Shown: positions 1 through 12,600 of the stretch, piece by piece | How positions within the stretch are numbered: position 1 is the stretch's first letter | Layout: the number at the start of each line of letters is the position of its first letter | Assembly: GCA_016169945.1 (NCBI GenBank) | Contig: JADLSH010000393.1 | Location: 10,515,501-10,579,500, forward strand | Source of the DNA: Trachythela sp. YZ-2020 | Taxonomy: Eukaryota; Cnidaria; Anthozoa; Malacalcyonacea; Clavulariidae | Direction of reading: 5' to 3' | DNA: 64,000 nucleotides | The notes under the pieces: generated by a model | Database searches by the model: none | Told to the model about the DNA's origin: nothing | The model's input: only the letters and a program-made list of their open reading frames with translations | Translations under genes and position numbers: made by a program

Positions 1-651
1 GGGGAAACCAAGGAGCAGAGAAATTATTAGACAAGAAAAACAGGGGTATGCAGAACCTGGGAAAGGATAACCCCTGCTAGCCTGTTTTATCCAGTTTAAT
101 TTTATCGTGCGTCTATTTAGAGGTGGGGATATTAGGACAAACAGACCCTTAGTGCATTAATTACGTGAACTTTCATAATCCATCATGCAGTGTTCAAGAA
201 ACTTACGTCGAAATTCCCGATATGACTTTCCTGTAATGAGACATCAGTCCTTGAATGAATTACGTAAAATTATTATAAGTGAAAATGGAAAGGCACAAAA
301 ATTAAGAAAACCTCTATGAAAAACAATAATATAGGCACTTATCCAAACACGCATGTAATGATTGCAACATGAGCGACGGCTGTGTTATATTGAGTGACTA
401 TATATTCAATACAACACGAACGTGAATGTTGTAAACAACTTGCGAAAGTGAACCAACTCATATGCAAACTAGTTATAAACACTCGTGGTTGTAACAGAAA
501 AGTTACCAGCTATAGTGCTTGTGACTAATAAGCATTTCATTATGTATTTATTTGTATGGCAAATTGAATGACCAATATAGTGTTGAAGCCACTGTCAACT
601 GGTCTCACATCACAACATATTCCTCCCATAAAGTTTCTATTAATTGTTACC
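1..651. other. Sequence downstream of the LBP/BPI stop codon; nothing recognised
   Basis: AT-rich sequence with no convincing open frame, RNA gene or repeat that I can name. It follows the LBP/BPI stop codon on the minus strand, so the part nearest 651 is probably 3' UTR. Confidence 0.4.
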
Positions 652-3600
652 CTAAACGTACTGTGAACTTGACATCTTTAAACCAATGTAGGAATAGTCG
701 TCCTTCCGAAAGATAAGAATATCGTCAATATGAGCTACTTCAACCTAAATATTTAAGAAAAGATACTAAATTTAATTATGAACTCAGAGATCCCAAGGAT
801 AGTGCAAAGTTGATGGAGTAAACTACTGATCATATAGGCAAATGAATACGGTATGGATTTGGCAATATGCACATTTAGCACAGAAGATCTGCACGAGTCT
901 TTCGCTTCGTATAAATAACACTGTAAACAGTGTTTACCTTTATTGTTTTTTCCAACAAATTCAATTATTTTCGTTAGCACGCAGCCTGTGATTCCGTCAA
1001 TTTCAGCACATGAGCGCTTTACTATTTATTATTTTATTCACGGCCACGGACGTATTAGAAAGCGAACGAAATATATTTCCTCGTATATTCAATATACTGG
1101 CCATAAAATAACTCTCTCTCTCGTGCGATCGAGAACACGTCTGTTCACCGGCTATGCTGCACGCAAGTTATATTTTTATATCGGAAAAATATCTATGTCT
1201 TTATAGCGGATAACAGCCTAGTTCCTAGGCCTCTCAGTACGCGTTCTCACGGAAATATAGAGCGCGCGAATAGAGGACTAGGGACTAGTGTGAGCGGATA
1301 TATATATTGTCGGAGACTGGGAACTAACTTAAGAAAGCATGTGCTTTTGGGTTGAGTTTTTTTGTGAGACACACGAGATTTATAGTGAGGCGATTTATAT
1401 TAAATTATTGTTTACAAATCCTTTATGAGTGATTTGTTAGCGACTATTTTGTTGGGAATCAGTTTTGGGAGGCGGACTTTCCTTATACCTGGCACCACAG
1501 ACGGAATATTTTGTTCGAATTTGCGAGTGAATTTCAATATTTTGACAAAGTGAAACTACGAATTTGGCGAAGTTTTGGCAATTTACCAGTGATATTTTGT
1601 GGATAATTTGGTTGACAATTTGCGATACTACATCAGGTTTGCAAGATTATTGTGTGAGGATTTATTTACGTGCTTCGATTTTTATACACATTTAAAGCGT
1701 GTATTTGTGGTTTCATATAGTATTTATCAGTGATACTCCATGGCCAGCGCGCTTGGGAGTGTGGGTTAGCCTGCGAACAGGCTGGCATTACGAACTTGCT
1801 CTCCACGAGTTGTGCCCTAGGGCCCCCAGTGGACTATAATTCACTGGGGTCCCTAGGAAGATTTATCACGGGATATTTTTAGAAGTTACGAGTTTCTGAA
1901 CTTTCTGGAACGTTTTGTGACAGTTTGACAACTATTAGGAACATTTAAACGGTTGAAAAGGTATTTTACAAGTACTACATCTTATTTCCACAAATATCTG
2001 GGTACTTTATAATTAACGTACAAGCTCAAGGATAGAAACACTATGGCAACAGGGAACAGTGCAATGGAGAATAAGTTAGTACAGCTTAAGCTCATGTTGG
2101 GCGTTCCAAAAACATTCTGGAATCCGGAAATCAAGAAGCTCTTGAGCGACAGCAACGAGCTTTGCGAACCATTGTTGATGAAAGTGATAAATCTAAAGTT
2201 GCAGAAGAAGCAAAAATGATCGATGAGAAAAGGGACTTGGAAGAAATTAGTGAATGGAATTCAGATATTGAGGGAAATTTAACCGAAGCAGACAATGACA
2301 TTCGTAGCCAACGAGAATGGTGCGAAAGCAAGAAACGAGAATGTAAGGAAAAACAGCAAAAACAAGAACTAGACTTTGAACATGAACTATTTCAGACACG
2401 TCTGAAATTCCAAACTGAGCTACAAGCAGCCAAAATCAAGCAAGACACAGCAATGGCAACAGGTGTTGAGAAGAAAGAGTCACAAACAAAACTGCCTAAA
2501 CTAGTCATTTCTAAATTTAGCGGGGCATACCAAGACTGGCCTCGATTCTGGGAACAATTCAAAGAGACAGTTGACAAAACCAGCATTGATGCTGTCCTTA
2601 AGTTTGCATATTTACAGGAGTTATTGGAACCCAAGGACAAGGTCATAAAGTTTGTGGAAGCCTTACCCTTCACAAGTGAAGGTTACAACAGAGCTACGAG
2701 CATTCTTCAAGATAGATATGGGAAACAATCAGAAATAATAAAGGCTTTTACCAAACAGATCTTCGACTTGCCCAAGATTCCTGATGTCAACACCAAACGG
2801 ATTCATGATTTCCCAGATAAATTATCGTATGCGGTACAATCTTTAGAAACACTTGCAAAACTGTCTCAAGTCAATGGTTATGTGTCAATGACATTAGACA
2901 AAGTACCAGGAATTCGTGGCGACCTTGTTCGTACAGATGATGCATGGGAGTCTTGGGATTTTGTGAGGCTGTCCGAAGCATTGAGGCTCTGGACTCAGCG
3001 GAACCCAGCGGAAAAGGTACCTGAGAGGAATTCAAATAGGTTGCTCAATGCTCGACGTCAAGATGGATGTGCCTACTGCAACAAGAAAGCACACAAATCA
3101 ACCGAGTGCCCGAAAGTGTCCTCCGTGCCTGAGAGACGGTTGATTCTAACTAAACAACATTTGTGTTATAATTGCACTGGTTCGTCACACCGTGCAAATG
3201 ATTGTCCAAGTCAGTCTGGGCGTCGTCACCATACTTCTATTTGTGATAGTGATGCGAAAGGGAAGAAGTTGTTAATTTCTTGTGAGGTAAATCCAGAAGG
3301 AATTTTTCCTGTTGTTCGAATTAAAGTGGACGGGGTTGAGTGCAGAGCACTGATCGACTCAGGGGCAGGGAGCTCCTATGCTTCTGCTAAATTAATCAAT
3401 CTTTTGAAGAAGCCTGTTGAAGTAGCGAAGAAAAGAGTTGACATGTTGATGAATTCTCAGGAACTATTACTGGAAACATATGAAGCTGACGTCGAAGCAC
3501 TCAGTGGGAATTTTCGGATGCATGCAAATTTGCCAAAGGTCAACAAAGAGGAACTGTTGTTTGTTGACAATCCTTGTTATGAAGAGGTGATCAAGAAGTA

Positions 3601-6600
3601 TCCACATTTAGAAGGAGTCAATGTGCTAGAAGATGATACCAAGGCTCAACTTCCAATAATTCATGTTGTTCTAAGTAGCGGTGATTATGCACGAATCAAG
3701 ACCAATACAAAACCCCGTGTTGGTAGAGACGGCGAGCCGATGGCAGAGTTTACAAAGCTTGGTTGGTTTATAATATCGCCTGGGAGAGAGTTTGACCAAA
3801 CAAAGATGTTTCTGACACAAACCACCCGCAACGATTATGAGGAACTTTGTAGGCTCGATGTCCTCGGACTGGAAGACATGCCAGAAAATGACGTAGGGCA
3901 GGTTTACTCAGAGTTCAAGGAGCAGTTGGCTCGAAGTGACCAAGGATGATATGAAACAGCATTGCCATGGCGAGGCAACCACCCATTTCTTCCAACCAAT
4001 GAGAAGGGAAATAAAAGCCGTCTCAATAGTTTGGTACGGAAACTCGAACGGACAGAACTTTACAACGCTTATGACCAGGTTATTAGAGATCAGTTAGACG
4101 AAGGTATAGTCGAATCTGTTCCAGTTAAAGCTGAAAACCAGGAATTCTATCTCCCCCATAGAGCAGTCGTTACAGAGAAAGCGGAAACAACTAAACGACT
4201 GCCTTAATCCAGGTCCTCCCTTACAGAACCGGTTATGGGATGTCTTAGTTAGACAAAGAAGTTATCCAGTTGCAGTTAGTGGAGATATTGAAAAGGCTTT
4301 CCTCCAAGTACGTATCAAAGCTGCTGAACGTGACGCCCTAAGATTTCATTGGAAACATCCCGGAACCATCCAAATACAAATCTACCGGTTTACTCGTGCT
4401 CTCTTTGGACTGACATGCTCTCCATTTCTCCTTGGAGGAGTTATTGATCAACGCCTAGAACATTGGCGTGACAGAAAGCCCGAGATAGTCGAAGAGTTGC
4501 TGTATGTTGATGATCTTTTATCTGGGGGAAACACGGTTGCAGAAGCCAAAGCTAAGAAATTAGCTATGAGCGAAGTACTGGCGGATGGTACCTTTAAGTT
4601 GCACAAATGGAATTCTAACGAAAGGGAATTGGAGGACGGCGATACGTGCAAATCTAGCAGTGAATGTGAACAAACATTTGCAAAGACACAATTAGGTGTG
4701 CAACCGAATGAATCCAAGTTACTTGGTCTTAAATGGGAGAAGAACGAGGATACTCTAAGTGTCATGTTTCCCAATGATCCACCAGCGACCACTAAACGTG
4801 GAATGTTGAGCAAGTTAGCAAGAGTTTATGATCCTCTTGGATTGGCTTCGCCAATCACCGTGAGGGGAAAAATGATCTACCGAGACGTATGTGATTCGAA
4901 AGCTCCATGGGATGCTGATCTCAGCAGCGAAAGAGCACAAGAGTGGAATTGTTGGGAGGAATCAATACCCAAGTTAGTAACTGTTCCGAGGCCCCTTGCG
5001 CAATTCTCGGAAGAAATGCATTCAGTGACACTCCATGACTTTGGAGATGCCAGCAACAAGGGAGTGAGTGCTGCAGTGAACTCAGTTGTTAACCAACCGT
5101 CGGGGATAACTGAAACGTTGGTAGCCGCCAAGTCTCGTTTGGCGAAACGGAAACTTACAATACCACGATTGGAGCTGATTGGTGCCCACATGGCTGTTAA
5201 CCTGCTATCCAATATCCGTCAAGCTTTGGATCGTTTTCTAGACGTAGACCAACACTGCTGGCTTGACAGTACCGTGGTGCTTTATTGGCTGCAGGGAAAC
5301 GGGCGGTACAAGCAGTTTGTTCAAAACCGCATCAGCAAAATCCAGCAGCATCGTAACATATCATGGCATTGCATACCCTCCAAAGAACCTTGGTAGTCGG
5401 GGAGAAAATCAGCTTATTGATCAGTGGACATTCGGCCCACAGTGGTTACAGAATAAAGAACAATGGCCGGAAAGTCCAGTTATTGAACCGACAAGTGAAC
5501 GCCAAACTGAGGAGCAACTCGAGCGAGTGTTGTCTGCCTGTACTGTCCAAACCTCGAATGATGATGAAGAGAACCTCTTTGATAAGTTACTGAACGTTCA
5601 CATCAGTAATGTCTGGAAAACGTTAAGAGTTTGCGCGTGGGTTGATCGATTTGTGATGAACTGCCGTAGAACGAAGGGTCAACGGGAAACTGGTCCGTTG
5701 ACTACCCGAGATATCAAACGCCAGGAACTTTGCTGGATCAAAAGGGCCCAACAGCAAGCCAGAGATATCAAGTTCAACTAAATCTCAAGAAAATCAAGAA
5801 TGAGTCCTAGAATGCAGGGGAAGAATAGAAGGTCAATATCCCATCTTTTTACCAGATACAGCACCTTACACCAAAGCATTGGTTTGCTAAGCTCATTTGG
5901 ATACTCTTCATGGGGGAGTAACTCTTACCATGGCCAAATTACGAGAACAGTACTGGATTCCGAGGTTAAGACGATTGGTCAAGACTGTCTATGCCTATCT
6001 GAGTCACTTATGTGAATTTTTACGTTGTAATCACAATAGTTGCAAAGTGAAACTTCCACTAAAAAATGGGCTACAACGACTTGCTATAAGATAGTTTAGG
6101 CTAAACAGCGATAAAGGTTTTAAAATATGATCATTTTGAAAATATATTTTAAAAAATGAGTCCTTTTTCGCCTTCTCTTTCATTTTGTATTTGTCTTTTA
6201 AGGACAAACGTGTTACAGGCATGGGTTTTCAGCTTTTTGCTGGGTCCGTTTTTCCATATATATGAGTTGCGGATCTCGGTGAGAGTCCTGGAGGCGAGGG
6301 CCCCGGAGCACCACGATTTTTAGCTTTTATACATTTATAACAGCTCAAAATTGCTTTGATTATTTGGGAGTTATAAAGATGGATTGCTGAAGCGTAGCAC
6401 GTATATATTAGAAGTTACATGTTCATGCTTTTATGTGAAAAGAATGACATTCGGTATGTTCCTTTGTTCTGGGTTTCTGACAGGTTACCATTACTGGTTA
6501 CTGCATTGAAATTTTCGATGTACTCAATTCAAGTACGCCGTTTAACCCTAAAAGTCCTGACGTTAGGTTAAATGGCACAATAGCGTAGTTTTCTATCGCT

Positions 6601-9600
6601 GCAGTAGCTATATCTTTTTAATTCTTGAGACAGAAGCTTGTTTATATATAAAAACTCATTTCTCTGCGTATACAGACCAAATTTGAACGATGCTTCATTC
6701 CAGATTTTATTCTGTCTAATGCCAGACGATTTTACTAATCGAACGAGAAAGTGTTATAAGCGAAAATCACAGTTCAATACAAACCACGTTTAGTGTAAAG
6801 CAGTCCACCAATCTATTGTCATCAAGTATGACATAAAACGTCATCTTTCCAAACAATGTCATAGATCCATCAGCAGGGTTAAGAGTAATTTTAGATGGTG
6901 CTGAACTACGGAAACCAATTGCCAAGTCTTTGTCTGGATATTTGATGTATAACTATAGAAAATCAATATTCATTATTGTATACCTATCATAAAACAGGCT
7001 ACGTATATGTAAATACGGCGGTTGACTGTTGTGTAAACCAACCTGAAAAATACAATGAGAACTTCGAGCGAAGGCCCTTCGTCTGGAAGTTAGTAGAATG
7101 GGTCGGGGGGAAACAGGTGCTTTATAGTGAATAGAAAAGCGATCACGTGATAAAAAATAAACCAATCAGATGGATTTAATCAAAACAAACTATAAACAAA
7201 ATATGGAAATCACATCACAAATATATTAGCATATAAGGAGCAGCGAACAAAGATAACAAAGCAAGAAAGACAGAAAACAAGGAACGAAATATTAGAGGAG
7301 GTGAGATGTAGAGTATCTGCTGATGGCAGGCATAAACAGATAGGAGTTAAATGAAAGAGAGGCGCTCATGACATGTTGTTTTTGTTGATATCCGAAAAGC
7401 TTTTGACTCTATTAATCATAACATTCTACTGCGCAAAATGAAAGAACAATTTGGGATTTCAAATATTGAATTAAATCTGTTCGAGTCCTATCTTTCTGAC
7501 AGGGAACAGATGTCATTTGTTAATGGCGAAATGTCAGCTCCAAAAAGGATTGTATGTGGGGTTCCTCAAGGATCCATATTGGGCCCCCTATTGTTCTTAC
7601 TTTATATAAATGATTTGCCTGATTGTCTTGAGAAGACAACCCCTTGTTTATATGCTGATGATTCACAGATATTTTCTTCTGCAAAAGACTGTACAGAACT
7701 GAACGCTAATTTAAATCATGACTTAAACAATGTTAGTCAATGGCTCGTCAAAAACAAACTGCAACATCATTCAACAAAAACTAAATTAATGTATGTCGGA
7801 TCCTATCACAACCTTGCTAAAATTGACAATGATCTTCCCGTAATGATTAATGACCAACTGATTCCTAGAGTGCATTCAATCCCGTGTTTGGGAGTTAAAC
7901 TTGATGAAACATTGAGTTGGGACGACCATATTGAAATGGTTTGCAAAAAAGCCGGGGCTGGCATTGGGGTTCTGAGGCGTATTAAGCCCTATGTTCCTGC
8001 AAACACCTTGATATCAATTTATAATGCTCTCGTACAGCCTTATTTCGATTACTGCTCTCCTCTTTGGGGCACCTGTAACAAAACCCTGAGAGATAAATTA
8101 CAAAAGTTCCAAAATCGGGCCGCCAGAATAATAACTGGCGCCAGTTATGAGATTAGATCTGCTGACGTTCTCCGATCTCTTGACTGGGAAAATTTGGAAA
8201 CACGATGGTACTTATCTAAGGCTACATTCGTATATAAAGTCTTGAGCAATAGTGCTGCACCGACCCTGAAAGATTCATTCTTAAGTAGGAATACTTTACA
8301 AAATAATTATAATCTTAGAAATTCCCAAACCGATCTGGCCCTTCCAAAGCCAAAAAGAGAATTTCTTAAAAGAAGCTTTAAATACAGCGGGGCTTTTATG
8401 TGGAATGACCTCCCGCTTGAAGCTAAGCTAGCTCAATCAGTTTTCTCGTTTAAAAATTGTATCAAACAAAATATTCGATGTTAATAACCAAGTCATATCT
8501 CTACCTGGGACACACCGTAATCTTCAGTAGCCTTCATTTCTCAGTTTTGATAATGTATATAATTTATGTATATAGTTGCATGTCCTCTTTATATCCTTCC
8601 TTTTTTTTACTATGTAATATTTTTATATTGACGCCTCCCGTGGAAATCAACTTTTACATAGTTGTCGGGGCTAGCGTCTTTAAATAAAGTGTGTAATAAT
8701 AATAGTAATAATTAATACCGAGAGGATGAATGGTGCCAAGTTGGGAAATGAGACGCATTCTTGGCTTTTGCGGCTATCATTACTACCTGAAATGGGACAC
8801 AGAGCTCGAATTTTCATATCTGAAACACTGTGATTGCCAGTGTTGAAATGTCTGGCAACAGGTTGTTTAGCATCATGATTGTTTACGACAGCACGACGAT
8901 GCTCACCAAACCTTATCCTTAAATATCTACCAGTTTCACCAATATAGAGCATCCCAGATTTACTGCATGAAATACAGTAGATGAGATGAGAGGAGGTGCA
9001 CGTGAAATGGTGCTTAATGGTGTACTTAGATTTTGGTGCCGAAATTGTAGTGGAAGAATCTATATACTTACAGGTTTTACACAGCTTCACACCACAAGGA
9101 AACCTAACGTGCCATTAGGTGACGACGAGTCCTGTGGTAGAGAGCTGTGGACTAGGGTTTCACGGATATTTTTACTATGTCGAAACGAAAATGGAGGATG
9201 TTTCAGGGTCGTTTTTCAAGATATGAAAATTTTTCCTAATGACATCCCTTACTTTGAAATTGAAGGGATGGTAACCGAGAACTAGGGGTATTTTGTTGTT
9301 GGGAACATTAGACTAAGGGTTTCAGATCGGAGAATATTGGAGGCCTTCGAAAAGGCAGTATCTAAGAGAGGGATTGGATAACCGCGTTGGACAAACAATT
9401 TCTCATTTCGTCACTTTTGGTATATGGAAGTCCTCATCTTCACTGCAAATGCGGCGAAGACGAAGGAACTGAGAGAAGGGAATAGACCTTTTAGTGTGGT
9501 TGGGGTGGGAAGAAGTAAAGAGAAGATAGCTATGGGAGTCAGTCGGCTTGTAGAACACAGAAGTAACAAGTCTATTGCCATTGATAGATACAAGTATATC

Positions 9601-12600
9601 TAAGAACGATACACTGGTCTCACTGATCTCCCATGTAAACTGGAGTGCTGGGTGGAAGTTATTAACAAAGTTAATAAACTTCTCCAACTCTCCGCGGGAA
9701 CAGGATGCTGTGCCGAGACAGTCATCAATGTACCTACCAAGGTAATCAGGTATGGGATTAGTGTATTGCTCGAACATCTGCTTTTCCACAAAACCAACGA
9801 ATAAATTGGCATAGTTGGGGCCATTTTGGTTCCCATGGCTACACCACTTACTTGTTGGTAATGCTCACCATCAAATGAAAAATTGTTGAGGGTGAGCGCT
9901 AATTCAGCCAAACGGATCAAAACAGTGGTAGACGGTTCCTGGTTGGGGCGCTTATCTAAGAAGAACTTGAGTGCTCTCAAACCATCATGATGGGGAATGA
10001 CAGTGTACAAGGATTTGACATCAATGGTGAAAATGAATTTATGAGTGTTATGAAATGGAATGTTATGAAAGATTTGGAGAGCATGTTTGGTGTCCTTAAT
10101 ATAAGATGGTAAGTCCTTAACCAAGGGCGCCATGACACGATCGAGGTAGCTAGAGATAAGCTCGGTGGGACAACCGCAAGCAGAGACAATGGGTCTACCT
10201 GGGTTGTCGGGTTTGTGGATTTTGGGTAAGAGTACATGACGGGTGTGCGAGGTGTGGTGGTTATGAGATGCTTGGAAGTTTCAAGAAGATCACCAGAGAC
10301 AATGAAATTCTTGATGGTGGTGGAAATGGTGGTTTGATTGGTAGAAGTAAAATCCTCGTCAATTTTTCTGTAAAAGGTGGTGTCACTCAATTGTCGACGA
10401 ACTTCATTGCGATATAAGTCATCTCTCCAAACAACCAAGGCACCACCCTTATCAGCAGGTTTGATAGCAATGTATTCCCGAGCACGGAGTGATTTGAGAG
10501 CACTAAATTCAGCTTCAGTGAGGTTAGATGGCCTTTTGGGCCTAAATTTGGGGAGTTGTTCTCTGTCATGTCGACACAGTCGAATGAATAGCTCTAGGGA
10601 CCCATGTTGGTAATACCTGATTACCTTGGTAGGTACATTGATGACTGTCTCGGCACAGCATCCTGTTCCCGCGGAGAGTTGGAGAAGTTTATTAACTGTG
10701 TTAATAACTTCCACCCAGCACTCCAGTTTACATGGGAGATCAGTGAGACCAATGTATCGTTCTTGGATATACTTGTATCTATCAATGGCAATAGACTTGT
10801 TACTTCTGTGTTCTACAAGCCGACTGACTCCCATAGCTATCTTCTCTTTACTTCTTCCCACCCCAACCACACTAAAAGGTCTATTCCCTTCTCTCAGTTC
10901 CTTCGCCTTCGCCGCATTTGCAGTGAAGATGAGGACTTCCATACCAAAAGTCAGGAAATGAGAAACTTTTTTGTCCAACGCGGTTATCCAACCCCTCTCT
11001 TAGATACTGCCTTTTCGAAGGCCTCCAATATTCTCCGATCTGAAACGCTTAGAGACCCTGTGTATAATGTTCCCAACAACAAAATACCCCTAGTTCTCGG
11101 TTACCATCCATTAAATTTAAAAGTAAAGGATGTCATTAGGAAGAATTTTCATATCTTGAAAAACGACCCTGAAACATCTTCCATTTTCACCAATAATCCC
11201 TTAGTCTTGTTTCGACATAGTAAAAATATCCGTGAAACCCTAGTCCACAGCTCTCTACTGAAGGACTCGTCGTCACCTAATGGCACGTTTCCTTGTGGTG
11301 TGAAGCTGTGTAATACCTGTAAGTATATAGATTCTTCCACTACAATTTCGACACCAAAATCTAAGTACACCATTAAGCACCATTTCACGTGCACCTCCTC
11401 TCATCTCATCTACTGTATTTCATGCAGTAAATCTGGGATGCTCTATATTGGTGAAACTGGTAGATATTTAAGGATAAGGTTTGGTGAGCATCGTCGTGCT
11501 GTCGTAAACAATCATGATGCTAAACAACCTGTTGCCAGACATTTCAACACTGGCAATCACAGTGTTTCAGATATGAAAATTCGAAAATTCGTGTCCCATT
11601 TCAGGTAGTAATGATAGCCGCAAAAGCCAAGAATGCGTCTCATTTCCCAACTTGGCACCATTCATCCTCTCGGCATTAATGAGCGCCTCTCTTACATTTA
11701 ATTCCTATCTGTTTATGCCTGCCATCAGCAGATACTCTACATCTCACCTCCTCTAATATTTCGTTCCTTGTTTTCTGTCTTTCTTGCTTTGTTATCTTTG
11801 TTCGCTGCTCCTTATATGCTAATATACTTTGTGATGTGATTTCCATATTTTGTTTATAGTTTGTTTTGATTAAATCCATCTGATGGGTTATTTTTTATCA
11901 CGTGATCGCTTTTGTATTCACTATAAAAGCACATGTTTTCCCCTACCCATTCTACTAACTTCCAGACGAAGGGCCTTCGCTCGAAACGTCGAAGTTCTCA
12001 TTGTATTTTTCAGGTAGTTTTACACAACAGTCAACCGCCGTATTTGCTATACTCTACCCACACTGGCACCGTACGTATATTTAACTATATACATTGTGGT
12101 TATAAGACCATAGGCCCACATAGCACCTGCAGTTGGTAGATCAACAACGAACACTGTCGTGTCTTCATTAATATTAGCCTGCGTATGTCTTCATCTCAGA
12201 AAATATTAACATAACATCCTGCTACAATCCTGGAAAATTCGTAGACTTTTTGAATTTTGATATTATTTCCCCCTCTCCCTCCTATACAACGTTGGTATTG
12301 AGGCCCATATCCCTTGCAAATCGACAGTACCTGAACTAACATTGTTCTGGGGAAGAGGGGGGGGGGAGTTAAGGGCAATTAGCAGGTGTGTTTGAGAAAA
12401 GTCGCATTTTTCATTGCGTATTTTGAAATTTGGATATATTTTTTTAAAAGTCTACGAATTTTGTTTCCAGGATTGTAGATACAAAATAAACAACCACTTA
12501 ACAATTGTATTTCTTCAATTCACGCAGATTTTACTGTAAATATTGTTTTTATTAGTCCAATCACGATGATTGTTAAAATCGTGAAGAACGAGGAGAAATG

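Larger units (their letters stand above)
1741..6093 (+). mobile_element. BEL/Pao LTR retrotransposon, copy 1, 3'-truncated and frameshifted
   Basis: The domain order gag, zinc knuckle, aspartic protease, reverse transcriptase, RNase H, integrase N-terminus on one strand identifies BEL/Pao. The coding part starts near 2.04 kb and stops at about 6093, inside the integrase zinc-binding region (HGGVTLTMAKLREQYW). The integrase catalytic core, the C-terminal domain and the 3' LTR are absent. It lies in an intron of the minus-strand LBP/BPI gene, in opposite orientation. Several frame changes (near 2.16, 3.95, 4.2 and 5.4 kb) make it non-autonomous. The 5' limit given is approximate. Confidence 0.85.

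Noticed and set aside
8986..9285. Plus-strand ORF of 99 codons
   Set aside because: Shadow of the minus-strand Penelope GIY-YIG and linker region.
9977..10978. A 333-residue minus-strand frame taken as one protein
   Set aside because: Its first third is the antisense of the right Penelope copy; only the middle part (about 10240-10610) is real RT sequence, and the rest is out of frame.
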